Source: Chloroflexota bacterium
Lineage (GTDB): Bacteria; Chloroflexota; UBA11872; VXOZ01
Assembly (NCBI GenBank): GCA_022824225.1
Contig: JAJEAH010000029.1
Coordinates: forward strand, 1-32,022
Reading direction: 5' to 3'
DNA: 32,022 nt
The notes under the pieces were generated by a model. That model had not been told where the DNA came from. It saw only the letters and a program-made list of their open reading frames with translations, and searched no databases. This document shows positions 7,065-13,642 of the stretch, piece after piece; positions within the stretch are counted from its first letter, which is position 1; each line of letters begins with the position of its first letter. A program made the translations under genes and the position numbers.

Positions 7065-7439
7065 TCAGTTCGCTTCCACAGCGCTGCGGATCAGGGTAAT
7101 GTCGGGCTTCACTTTGGGATTGCCAAAGACGGCCACCACGTCAATGCGCCAATCGCCGGATTCGCGCGCGGTATCCAAGAGATAGTGTTGCGCGGCCGCG
7201 ATGATGTGGGCGGCTTTGGTGGGCGTGACAGCCGCTTGCGGCGGGCCAAAGGCGGAGGAACGCCGCGTCTTTACCTCTACGAACACGATGGCGTCGCCTT
7301 CCCGGGCGACGATGTCTAACTCTCCGGCCGGCGTGCGATAGTTCCGGTCCAATATTTCATAGCCGTGGCGGGCAAGGTAACGGGCGGCGATGTCTTCGCC
7401 CCAGCGACCGATTGCCAACCGTTGCTTGCCCGAAGTCAC
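7065..7439 (-). CDS. YraN/UPF0102 family endonuclease-like protein
   Basis: 124 residues, the standard UPF0102 length. The fold is restriction endonuclease-like; the cellular role is unproven, though the gene is often next to rnhB, as here. Visible motifs are GRWGEDIAARYLARHGYEIL (the family N-terminal signature), NYRTPAGELDIVAREGD with GELDIV carrying the acidic pair, and FVEVKTRRS with the E-x-K catalytic-type motif. The longer frame to 7700 overlaps rnhB and is not needed. GTG at 7439 is chosen because homology starts there and GGGAGA lies about 8 bp upstream. It begins 19 bp after rnhB ends. Confidence 0.88.
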   Translation of the reverse strand: MTSGKQRLAIGRWGEDIAARYLARHGYEILDRNYRTPAGELDIVAREGDAIVFVEVKTRRSSAFGPPQAAVTPTKAAHIIAAAQHYLLDTARESGDWRIDVVAVFGNPKVKPDITLIRSAVEAN

Positions 7440-7458
7440 AGTGTACTCTCCCTGGCCT

Positions 7459-8235
7459 TCATTCGGCAGCTTGGGCAGCGCCCGCCGCCACTGCGGGGTA
7501 CGCTGGGCCTTGCGATACGGTCCCCGGTGCCGGGCCGGGCATTGTCGCGGGGCCCGCCCGGTCGGACTCAGGCGGCACGAGTTGAGCGGAGGCGCGCATG
7601 ACCGGCTTGAATGAGGCGCGATGGATAGCGCACGGGCCGTTGTCCAGCAAGGCCTGCTGGTGCCGCCTCGTGCCGTAGCCCTTGTTGCTGGCGAAGTCAT
7701 AGTGCGGATAGACCGTGTCGAAGCGCCGCATGAGCCGGTCGCGATGCACTTTGGCCAACACTGACGCCATAGCCACGGCGAGGCAGCGTTGGTCCGCTTT
7801 GTCGTGGGATTCGATTGGGATGGGCGCGTCCTGCAGCTTCACCGCGTCAGTAAGCAGAATGTCCGGCGCGCGTTGCAACGAGGCGGCCAGAATGGCATAG
7901 GCGCGCAGAATCGCCACCCGGACGGCGGAGCCAAAGCCAATCTCCGCAATTTCGCGCGACGACGCCGCGCCAACGCTCCAAGCAGCCGCATGGACTTTGA
8001 TGCTGGGCGCCAGTAGCGCGCGTTGCTTGGGGGTAAGGAGTTTCGAATCGTCGATGCCGTGGAGCGCCGCAGGCAGCGAACGATAGAGCGGGGGGTGGAC
8101 AGCGACCATGCCGGCGACCACGGGGCCCGCCCAAGCGCCGCGCCCGACCTCATCCGTGCCGGCAATCAAGGTAGCGCCCCGGCCAAGCCAGCTATCTTCA
8201 ATCGCGAGGTTGTTCATGCGAACGGATGTGCGCAT
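7459..8235 (-). CDS. rnhB: Ribonuclease HII
   Basis: Cleaves the RNA strand of RNA-DNA hybrids, including single ribonucleotides misincorporated in DNA. Catalytic carboxylates are visible: D28 and E29 in GTDEVGRGAWAGP, D130 in LLTDAVKL and D166 in KVHRD. IDDSKLLTPKQR (61-72) and HYDFASNKGYGT (178-189) are family signatures. The conserved domain ends near residue 214; about 44 further residues rich in Pro, Ala and Gly form a low-complexity tail that is unusual for the family. The start is uncertain: ATG at 8235 or the internal ATG at 8217, neither with a good Shine-Dalgarno sequence. It lies downstream of rplS beyond a strong hairpin. Confidence 0.95.
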   Translation of the reverse strand: MRTSVRMNNLAIEDSWLGRGATLIAGTDEVGRGAWAGPVVAGMVAVHPPLYRSLPAALHGIDDSKLLTPKQRALLAPSIKVHAAAWSVGAASSREIAEIGFGSAVRVAILRAYAILAASLQRAPDILLTDAVKLQDAPIPIESHDKADQRCLAVAMASVLAKVHRDRLMRRFDTVYPHYDFASNKGYGTRRHQQALLDNGPCAIHRASFKPVMRASAQLVPPESDRAGPATMPGPAPGTVSQGPAYPAVAAGAAQAAE

Positions 8236-8243
8236 TACACACT

Positions 8244-8275
8244 AATGCCCGCTGGACGAGACGCAAGCGGGCATT
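8244..8275 (-). terminator. Perfect 10-bp hairpin between rplS and rnhB
   Basis: AATGCCCGCT at 8244-8253 is perfectly complementary to AGCGGGCATT at 8266-8275, with a 12-nt loop. On the transcribed strand it lies 20 bp after the rplS stop and 8 bp before the first rnhB start codon. The downstream bases are not a T-run, so it is not a canonical intrinsic terminator. It may be an attenuator, an RNA 3'-end protecting stem or a partial terminator that lowers rnhB expression relative to rplS. Confidence 0.5.
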
Positions 8276-8295
8276 CCTTCCGTATGAGTTGTCGT

Positions 8296-8640
8296 TTACC
8301 GGCGCTCCTTGATGCGCGCGGCTTTGCCGACGCGGTCGCGGAGGTAATAGAGCTTGGCGCGCCGGACTTTGCCGCGCCGCACGACCGTGAGGCTCTCGAT
8401 GCGCGGAGAATGCAGCAAGAACGTGCGCTCCACGCCAATGCCATGGGTGGTGCGCCGCACGGTGAAGTTCTCGTTTATGCCGGCAGACCGCCGGCCCAGC
8501 ACCACACCTTCGAACGCTTGGACCCGCTCTCGGCCGCTCTCCACCACCTTGACGTTGACGCGCACTGTGTCGCCCGGAGCAAATTCAGGCACGTCAGACT
8601 TCAATTGATCCTGCAGAATCTCATCGATTATCATCGTCAT
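8296..8640 (-). CDS. rplS: 50S ribosomal protein L19
   Basis: 114 residues, normal length for L19, which sits at the subunit interface and contacts 16S rRNA in bridges. [28 protein letters not shown], the ING-type region [15 protein letters not shown] and the C-terminal basic end [20 protein letters not shown] are all typical. ATG at 8640 is used, although ATG at 8634 is an alternative; neither has a strong ribosome binding site. It follows trmD after 62 bp, the normal rimM-trmD-rplS order. Confidence 0.97.
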   Translation of the reverse strand: MTMIIDEILQDQLKSDVPEFAPGDTVRVNVKVVESGRERVQAFEGVVLGRRSAGINENFTVRRTTHGIGVERTFLLHSPRIESLTVVRRGKVRRAKLYYLRDRVGKAARIKERR

Positions 8641-8702
8641 CTCTATGTTTCATGGCGCTGCCGCACGATTGTCACTCTAGCTACAGTAGCACATTGTTCC
8701 GC

Positions 8703-9440
8703 TCATTCGCAATGCGCCTTGTCGCCAAGTATAGCCTTGTCCGCTACGCTCAACTCGACGCGTGCGATCAGGTCGGGTCGACGCGCCTGCGTGCGCAGCA
8801 GCGACTGTCGTCGGCGCCAGTCGGCGATCCGCTGGTGGTCGCCGGAGAGCAAGACAGCGGGCACGTCCATGCCCCGGTAGGAGGCGGGACGCGTGAACTG
8901 CGGGTATTCCAGTAGTCCGGCGGCATGGGATTCTTCCTGGAGCGCCGCAGGCCCGCCGCCGAGGACCGCCGGAACGAGGCGCACGGCGGCATCCAGCGCC
9001 ACGAGCGCAGGCAATTCGCCCCCGCTCACCACGTAATCGCCAATGCTCAACTCTTCGTCTACCAGGTGGGTCGCCACGCGTTCGTCCACGCCTTCATAGC
9101 GGCCGCAGAGGAGAATCAAGTGTCCCTTGCCGGCCAACTCTTCAGCGCGCTGTTGCGTAAAGAGGCGGCCGGCGGGGCTCAGCAGTACCACGTGGGCCTG
9201 GGGCGTTGCGAGGTCGTCCACCGCGCGAAAGAACGGCTCCGGTTTCATCACCATGCCGCTGCCGCCACCGAAGGTATAGTCGTCGGTGACCCGGTGCTTG
9301 CCTGCCGCCCAGTTCCGCAGTTGGTGCACCGCGACCGTCAACTGACCTCCTCGCACTGCCCGGCATAGCGTGCCGTGGGCCAGGGGTCCGCGAAAGTAAT
9401 CTGGAAAGAGCGTGAGGATGTCAACGCGCAGTGGCTGCAT
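8703..9440 (-). CDS. trmD: tRNA (guanine-N1-)-methyltransferase TrmD
   Basis: 245 residues. TrmD methylates G37 N1 of tRNAs that read CNN codons, using S-adenosylmethionine bound in a deep trefoil knot, and so prevents +1 frameshifts. The protein begins LRVDILTLFPDYF and contains DYTFGGGSGMVMKPEP, the knot segments LLCGRYEGVDERV and LSIGDYVVSGGELPAL, then EESHAAGLLEYPQFTRP. The frame opens at 9455, but ATG at 9440 fits the family start and has GAGG 5 bp upstream. Unusually, 298 bp separate it from rimM. Confidence 0.97.
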   Translation of the reverse strand: MQPLRVDILTLFPDYFRGPLAHGTLCRAVRGGQLTVAVHQLRNWAAGKHRVTDDYTFGGGSGMVMKPEPFFRAVDDLATPQAHVVLLSPAGRLFTQQRAEELAGKGHLILLCGRYEGVDERVATHLVDEELSIGDYVVSGGELPALVALDAAVRLVPAVLGGGPAALQEESHAAGLLEYPQFTRPASYRGMDVPAVLLSGDHQRIADWRRRQSLLRTQARRPDLIARVELSVADKAILGDKAHCE

Positions 9441-9738
9441 GAGCGCCTCTACCAAGGCTTGCTAGAGTTTCTGCGGTCAGCGCGGCCCGCACGCGCAGAT
9501 TCGTAAGGGGGGCAGGAACGAGAGCACGACCTCAGGCCATTATTGGACCGACGGAGCCGCGCCAGACGGCGTTGTGGGCAAGGCCGCCACCATTTGAGGG
9601 CGATTTAAGGACTTAGGGACTGCACGCGGCCCACGGCAGTCTCACTCTCACGGCGATAGACGCTGGCGGCGCCGCGGCAGCGAACGAGAAAGCTGGCGGC
9701 GCGCGGCCAAGGTTGGGCATGCGAGTGGTGGCACGACC
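9441..9738. other. Spacer between rimM and trmD
   Basis: 298 bp that interrupts the normally compact rimM-trmD pair. No open frame worth calling, no tRNA and no clear terminator or promoter was seen. A 12-bp motif, GCTGGCGGCGCC or GCTGGCGGCGCG, occurs twice (about 9662 and 9692), suggesting a small duplication. It might host a secondary promoter for trmD, but none matches consensus. Confidence 0.4.
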
Positions 9739-10302
9739 CTAGTCGGGCAGCAGCCCCGGGAGCAGCCGCGCCGTAATCTGCCGTGCATCCAAATCGACAG
9801 CGCGAATCACATCGGCGATGGCGGGCAATAGCACCTCCCCGTGTTGCTCGCCGCGCACGAGGTAGACATCGTTGCTGCCGGTGGTGATAATCTCGGCGAC
9901 GACGCCCAGGTGTATACCGTCTTCAGTGTAGACGTCTAGTCCCTTGATTTGGTGGTGATGATAGTTGCCTTCCGGGAGTGGCGGCAATTCGGCTTCGGGG
10001 AGGGCAATGTACGCGCGGGCCAACTGGGCCGCGGTGTCCCGTGAATCGATGCCGGTCAGCTTGAGGAGCACGCCCTTAGGCGTGAAGCGGACCTTCTCTA
10101 CGACGTGTCGTGTGTGCGCATCCCCAAAGTACAGGGACTTGACGGCGCGGAACCGATCGGGAAAGTCCGTAAGCGGCTCCACGCGCACCTCACCGCGGAT
10201 ACCGTGGGCCGATCTGACTCTGCCGATGATGAGCCAACCGCTGTACGCGCCCTCTTGCCGCACACGCGCGGCTGTCTGATCGCCGGGATGCCTGGTAGCC
10301 AA
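9739..10302 (-). CDS. rimM: 16S rRNA processing/maturation protein RimM
   Basis: About 187 residues. RimM assists 30S assembly at the 3' head domain through S19 and 16S helices. The N-terminal RimM barrel is seen in GWLIIGRVRSAHGIRGEVRVEPLTDFPDRF, and the C-terminal PRC-barrel in NYHHHQIKGLDVYTEDGIHLGVV...VLLPAI. TTG at 10302, 1 bp past the khpA stop, is proposed as a coupled start; GTG at 10263, giving 174 residues, is equally possible. Neither has a good Shine-Dalgarno sequence. The longer frame to 10380 overlaps khpA and is not favoured. Confidence 0.93.
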   Translation of the reverse strand: MATRHPGDQTAARVRQEGAYSGWLIIGRVRSAHGIRGEVRVEPLTDFPDRFRAVKSLYFGDAHTRHVVEKVRFTPKGVLLKLTGIDSRDTAAQLARAYIALPEAELPPLPEGNYHHHQIKGLDVYTEDGIHLGVVAEIITTGSNDVYLVRGEQHGEVLLPAIADVIRAVDLDARQITARLLPGLLPD

Positions 10303-10303
10303 G

Positions 10304-10642
10304 CTAGATGATGTCCAGCGCCACGCGGCGGCTCGATTCACCCGCGGCGGCGCGCATAACCGTCCGGAGCGCCTGCGCAATGCGGCCGTCTCTTCCGATC
10401 ACGCGTCCCTTGTCCTCGTCGGCCACGCGCAACTCGTAGACCACCGCCTGAGAGCGCACGATTTCGCGCACCTGCACGGCCTCCACGTCGCGTACGAGAC
10501 CATAGGCAACGAACTCGATAAGGCCGGTGAGCGCGGGTATGGCGCCGCTGTCTTCCCGGTAGTCGCGACCGCCCCTACCCCACTGGCGAGGTCCGCGGCG
10601 TCCGCCGTCACGCGGCGGCCTGCCGGAGCGTCTATCGTACAT
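10304..10642 (-). CDS. khpA: KH-domain RNA-binding protein KhpA (YlqC family)
   Basis: 112 residues. KhpA is a small single-KH RNA chaperone, known in Firmicutes to pair with KhpB/Jag and affect cell division. The KH domain occupies about 37-112, with LIEFVAYGLVRDVEAVQV and the GxxG loop in GRVIGRDGRIAQALRTVM. The first 35 residues are an Arg/Gly-rich extension not present in the shortest family members and may add nonspecific RNA binding. ATG at 10642 is 2 bp after the rpsP stop, the standard neighbour. The open frame reaches back to 10717 inside rpsP, but that start is not needed. Confidence 0.92.
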   Translation of the reverse strand: MYDRRSGRPPRDGGRRGPRQWGRGGRDYREDSGAIPALTGLIEFVAYGLVRDVEAVQVREIVRSQAVVYELRVADEDKGRVIGRDGRIAQALRTVMRAAAGESSRRVALDII

Positions 10643-10644
10643 CC

Positions 10645-10887
10645 CTAGGCCTCCAGTCCGGCGCCTTGCAGCAGCTTGCGTACGCGGTCTGTGGGTTGCG
10701 CGCCCTTCTGCAGCCACGCCTGCGCCCGCTCTGTGTCGATTTCTACCGTCGACGGTTCGGTGCGCGGGTTGTAGTGCCCCAGAATCTCTAGGTGACGGCC
10801 GTTGCGCGCCGTCGCGGCGTCGGCAACGACGACCCGATAGTGCGGCTGCTTGCGCTTGCCGATGCGGGCAAGTCGAATTCTAACCAA
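10645..10887 (-). CDS. rpsP: 30S ribosomal protein S16
   Basis: 80 residues. It begins VRIRLARIGKRKQPHYRVVVADA, a textbook S16 N-terminus, and contains HLEILGHYNPRTEP. S16 binds the 5' domain of 16S rRNA early in 30S assembly. The start is TTG at 10887, confirmed by a strong AGGAGG (10897-10902) 9 bp upstream. It is the first gene of the rpsP-khpA-rimM-trmD-rplS group. ffh, often upstream in other bacteria, is absent here and is replaced by a cupin gene. Confidence 0.97.
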   Translation of the reverse strand: MVRIRLARIGKRKQPHYRVVVADAATARNGRHLEILGHYNPRTEPSTVEIDTERAQAWLQKGAQPTDRVRKLLQGAGLEA

Positions 10888-10896
10888 AGCGTTCTT

Positions 10897-10902
10897 CCTC
10901 CT
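10897..10902 (-). promoter_or_regulatory. Strong ribosome binding site of rpsP
   Basis: AGGAGG on the minus strand, 9 bp before TTG at 10887. It decides the start of rpsP in favour of the TTG codon. Confidence 0.85.
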
Positions 10903-11026
10903 GGACTACGTCCGATGGTCTAACGTACATACAGACTGCTATCGTTCGTTTGTCGTTCCCGTGTGACAGGCCCGGTTTCGTCTGCAGCGAGCGCCGATCT
11001 ACAGGGCAGTCAGCTTGCCGCAGACC

Positions 11027-11084
11027 TGCGGCGGTTCATACGCCTCTTCGCTAACCGGCCTCCCAGCGCGGGACTTGCGGTTAG
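11027..11084 (-). other. Two hairpins between the cupin gene and rpsP
   Basis: CTAACCG (11051-11057) pairs with CGGTTAG (11078-11084) and encloses a second 4-bp stem (GGGA/TCCC). A further compact hairpin GCCGCA-GACC-TGCGGC lies at 11027-11042. Both lie downstream of the cupin gene and 140-200 bp upstream of rpsP. They might act as cupin transcription end signals or as rpsP leader structures. No T-run follows and no convincing rpsP promoter was found in 10888-11140. Confidence 0.35.
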
Positions 11085-11140
11085 GGAAAGCGCGCTGTGG
11101 GCACCCCGCCGCGCAGCCACTCGGCCCAAACGCGCGTTGC

Positions 11141-11467
11141 CTAGTCGTCCTTGTATTCCTCTCGCGGCGGCGAGAAAATGTCGAGGACGACTGTGGGCTC
11201 GTCCGCCGCGGCCGCATGTGGCGTGTTGCCGGGAATCACGTAGGTTTCTCCCGGCTTGAGCGAGAGCAACTCCGTGCCTATGGTGAGCTTCAACGTGCCT
11301 TCCAGAACGTACCCCGATTGTTCATGGGGATGGTGATGCAGGGGCACATCGCCGCCGGGAGCGAAGATGATCTGGCAGATCATCGTACGCTCGCCATACG
11401 CCAGCGTCTTGCGGTGCACGCCGGCAAACATTTCAACCGGGTCTACGTGAGCGGCATTTGCGCGCAT
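11141..11467 (-). CDS. Small single-domain cupin protein
   Basis: 108 residues forming one cupin barrel. Motif 1 is seen as [22 protein letters not shown] (about 43-64), with three candidate His metal ligands and a Glu. Motif 2 is [15 protein letters not shown] (about 72-86), with the fourth His. The metal site therefore looks intact. Small cupins of this type bind metal and small ligands; some act as dioxygenases, isomerases or sensors, and the substrate cannot be deduced. ATG at 11467 has only a weak ribosome binding site. A TATAGT -10-like box lies about 30 bp upstream, without a matching -35. Confidence 0.8.
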   Translation of the reverse strand: MRANAAHVDPVEMFAGVHRKTLAYGERTMICQIIFAPGGDVPLHHHPHEQSGYVLEGTLKLTIGTELLSLKPGETYVIPGNTPHAAAADEPTVVLDIFSPPREEYKDD

Positions 11468-11676
11468 GGGTAAGCTAGGTGTTCACTTTCTCACTATAGT
11501 TCAGTCTTCCGAATGGGCGCATGCTCCGGAGTTTCGGGCGCACGGGCACCCAAGCCCAAGCGCGGGTGCACCGCTCTATCGTAGCAAATGCGCCGTCTGC
11601 CAACAAGCGCGATTAGTAGGTAGTGACGTGGGCTGCACAGGTATGAGTCTGAGCGCAAACGACTGTCCCTCGAAAA

Positions 11677-11778
11677 GTCATTCTGAGGAGCGCCGCCAAA
11701 AGGCCAATCTGAGGAGCGCGGCTAATAGGCCATTCTGAGGAGCGCAGCCGGACTGTCATTCTGAGGAGCGCAGCGACG
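11677..11778. repeat. Tandemly iterated left palindrome arms, 26-bp period
   Basis: The sequence CATTCTGAGGAGCGC, or a close variant, occurs at about 11679, 11705, 11731 and 11757, a period of 26 bp. The last one is the true left arm of the palindrome at 11754-11830. A shorter version with two copies (11957 and 11983) precedes the second palindrome. This is expansion of the left arm, whereas the array at 440-603 is expansion of the right arm. Confidence 0.65.
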
Positions 11779-11830
11779 AAGAATCTATCGCCGGGAGCGC
11801 TCTAGACTCCTCGCTGCACTCGGAATGACA
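11754..11830. repeat. 77-bp imperfect palindrome, copy 1 (MITE- or REP-like)
   Basis: It begins TGTCATTCTGAGGAGCGCAG and ends CTGCACTCGGAATGACA. The ends are inverted repeats sharing TGTCATTC, GAG, GCAGCGA and a TCTAGA-like inner part, with a small bulge and a central GGGAGCGC loop. No coding capacity. Family resemblance to nonautonomous palindromic elements is inferred; no transposase gene is in the window. Confidence 0.7.
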
Positions 11831-11979
11831 TGTGGCCTAGCCTGGCAAGAAGTTCAAGGCAACAACAACTACTTCCCCCAACATGCGCGATTGTCAGGTA
11901 TTGACTTGGGCTGCACTGGCATGAGTTTAGGCGCGAACTGCACCTCCTCGAAGTGTCATTCTGAGGAGCGCAGCCGGAC

Positions 11980-12056
11980 TGTCATTCTGAGGAGTGCAGC
12001 GACGAAGAATCTAGAGTCGGGAGCGCTCTAGATTCCTCGCTGCACTCGGAATGACA
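11980..12056. repeat. 77-bp imperfect palindrome, copy 2
   Basis: Same length, orientation and arms as the copy at 11754-11830, with a few substitutions. Its inner arms are better paired (AATCTAGA against TCTAGATT). It sits within the second unit of the 226-bp tandem duplication, so it probably arose by block duplication rather than independent insertion. Confidence 0.7.
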
Positions 12057-12194
12057 TGCGGCCTAGCCCAACAGAGAGTTCAAGTCAACAACCACTACTT
12101 CCCCCAACAAGCGGCATTGAGATTTGACAAGGCCGGTGCTACGATGGGAGGGAGCAATCGTCACCATCCCAGCCCAATCGACGCGAGGTAAGGC

Positions 12195-12848
12195 TTGCTT
12201 TCCCAGCTTGGAAACCCTGAAGTCTTCCTTGGTCTGCTTCTCGCACTTGTTGTTGGAATCTCCGTGCATGAATTCAGCCACGCGTGGATGGCGAATCGGC
12301 TTGGCGATCCCACCGCTCGCTCCCAGGGCAGGCTGACCCTCAACCCCCTGTCGCATCTCGACCTCTTGGGCGCCTTGATGATCTTCCTTATCGGCTTTGG
12401 CTGGGGCAAGCCGGTGCCGTACAATCCCGGCAACCTGCGCAACGGTCCGATTAGTGGCGGCGCCATGGTGGCGGCGGCAGGTCCCGCCGCAAATGTCATA
12501 ACGGCCGCAGTGCTCGGTTTGGTGGTCCGTAACCTGATCACGTCCTCCGACCTGGCATCGAATACGACCGCGGCGTACATCGTAACGATTCTCATCATCA
12601 TAGTTCAGATCAATATCGCGTTGGCCGTCTTCAACGTCATCCCCATTCCGCCCCTGGATGGCTACCGCATTCTGTTGCGCATCCTGCCGCCGCACGTCGT
12701 CCCGACCCTGGCACGGTTCGAGGTGCAGGGCCCTTTCCTGCTGCTCTTGATCGTGCTGGTGGACCAGTGGTTTCTGCGCATTGGGATCTTCCAAGCGATT
12801 CTTGGTCCGCCGGTAACCTTCTTCCTGCGCCTCATTCTCGGCACGTAG
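12195..12848 (+). CDS. Site-2 protease family (peptidase M50) membrane metalloprotease
   Basis: 217 residues, a compact SREBP cleavage-type M50 protease without PDZ domain. The zinc motif H25-E-F-S-H29 lies in the first membrane segment, and the third ligand D155 is in NVIPIPPLDGYRIL. Several hydrophobic segments are visible (about 11-24, 88-112, 126-150 and 170-185). Such proteins cut substrates within the membrane, for example anti-sigma factors, but many of this short type have no known substrate. TTG at 12195 is the only start possible after the in-frame TAA at 12189, and GAGG lies 6 bp upstream. scpA begins 1 bp after its stop, so the three plus-strand genes likely form one operon. Confidence 0.87.
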   Translation: MLSQLGNPEVFLGLLLALVVGISVHEFSHAWMANRLGDPTARSQGRLTLNPLSHLDLLGALMIFLIGFGWGKPVPYNPGNLRNGPISGGAMVAAAGPAANVITAAVLGLVVRNLITSSDLASNTTAAYIVTILIIIVQINIALAVFNVIPIPPLDGYRILLRILPPHVVPTLARFEVQGPFLLLLIVLVDQWFLRIGIFQAILGPPVTFFLRLILGT

Positions 12849-12849
12849 C

Positions 12850-13626
12850 ATGAGTTCGCCTTTGCCAATCGTCCGCCTGGCCATCTTCGAGGGCCCGCTG
12901 GATGTGCTCTACGGGCTCATCCGCGAGCAGAAACTGGACATAACGGAGCTCTCCCTTGTTGCCGTGACCCAGCAATTCTTGGCGCACGTGGCACGTCTGG
13001 AGGAGCAGGACGGGCCCGTATTGGCGCGCTTCCTGCGGGTGGCCGCGCAGTTGATGTACGGCAAGTCACAGGCGCTGCTGCACGAGCCGCAGGACGCGGA
13101 TGAAGAGGCGGAAGAATCTCTGGAAGAGCAACTGAGGGGCTATGAGCGGTTTCGGCGTTTGATGGAAACGGTGGCGGCTTGGCAGGATGAGCGCGACGTG
13201 GCGTTCCAACGCAGCGCGCCTGTGGCCGTGCCGGCGCCGCTCCCTGCCCCGGAACTCGTGAATTATGCGCCGGAAGACCTGGTCAGCGCGCTGGCGGCGG
13301 TACTGGAAGAGAAGGAAGAGGATCTACCGGCAGTGGCACGGCGCACCGTGCACGTCGAGACCTACCTCGAGCGTATCGAGATGCAGCTTGCAACGCGCGG
13401 CCAGGCCGGTTTTCGCGATCTGATTGGGTCGGCAGAGTCTCTGGAGGAGATTGTGGTGGCGTTCCTGGCGGTGCTGGAATTCTTGCGTTTGCGCAAGGCA
13501 ATCGTGCGCCAGGCCAAGCTCTACGCTGACATTCTCATACTGCCAACTGACGGCAACCGGCCTGAAGCCGAGTCTCGCAGCGGGATTGCCGGGACGGCGG
13601 CCGGAGCCGCCCAAGAGACGGCGTGA
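12850..13626 (+). CDS. scpA: Segregation and condensation protein A
   Basis: 258 residues. ScpA is the kleisin that bridges the SMC heads, with ScpB bound to its middle, in the bacterial condensin complex. The N-terminal signature VRLAIFEGPLDVLYGLIREQKLDIT (8-32) is diagnostic, and the C-terminal winged helix covers EEIVVAFLAVLEFLRLRKAIVRQ. An acidic middle segment (DADEEAEESLEEQL) and a Pro/Ala linker lie between them. ATG at 12850 directly follows the M50 stop. scpB starts 16 bp downstream. Confidence 0.94.
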   Translation: MSSPLPIVRLAIFEGPLDVLYGLIREQKLDITELSLVAVTQQFLAHVARLEEQDGPVLARFLRVAAQLMYGKSQALLHEPQDADEEAEESLEEQLRGYERFRRLMETVAAWQDERDVAFQRSAPVAVPAPLPAPELVNYAPEDLVSALAAVLEEKEEDLPAVARRTVHVETYLERIEMQLATRGQAGFRDLIGSAESLEEIVVAFLAVLEFLRLRKAIVRQAKLYADILILPTDGNRPEAESRSGIAGTAAGAAQETA

Positions 13627-13642
13627 AAGGCGGGTAGTCTGG

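Larger units (their letters stand above)
11601..12128. repeat. Imperfect tandem duplication, about 226-278 bp unit
   Basis: The motif CAACAAGCGCGATT at 11601 recurs as CAACATGCGCGATT at 11879 and, decayed, at 12105. Between them the order is the same: TGACNTGGGCTGCAC, a GTATGAGT-like segment, CTCGAA, repeat arms, a 77-bp palindrome, then GGCCTAGCC...GTTCAA...CTACTTCCCCCA. The 54-bp blocks at 11827-11880 and 12053-12106 align without gaps. The first unit is longer because it contains extra palindrome-arm copies. The third copy is truncated near the M50 gene. Confidence 0.7.
11468..12194. other. Repeat-filled spacer between divergent genes
   Basis: 727 bp between the minus-strand cupin gene and the plus-strand M50 protease. 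From about 11600 onward it is almost entirely duplicated sequence: three imperfect copies of a roughly 226-bp block, two 77-bp palindromes and several amplified palindrome arms. Open frames here run through the repeats and are not credible genes. TTGACA (12124-12129) and TACGAT (12140-12145) are only 10 bp apart, too close for a normal promoter. Confidence 0.6.

Noticed and set aside
6057-7319. 420-residue open frame on the plus strand opposite the DUF4432 and YraN-like genes
   Set aside because: It is antisense to two well-supported genes, has no recognisable domain and is rich in His, Arg and Ala, as expected of a GC-rich shadow frame.
7440-7700. N-terminal extension of the YraN-like protein to 211 residues
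   Set aside because: This part overlaps rnhB in another frame, carries no family similarity, and the GTG at 7439 has a good ribosome binding site.
11754-11830. Palindrome considered as a bidirectional intrinsic terminator
   Set aside because: It has no T-run on either side, a close copy lies 226 bp away and a related arm is at 349. Mobile or palindromic repeat is the better label.
12124-12145. TTGACA followed by TACGAT as a promoter for the M50 gene
   Set aside because: The spacer is 10 bp, far below the 16-18 bp needed. No better -10 box lies at the right distance from TTGACA.
12063-12884. 273-residue minus-strand open frame
   Set aside because: Antisense to the M50 protease gene, which has the HExxH motif, membrane segments and a good start. 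The antisense protein has no recognisable features.
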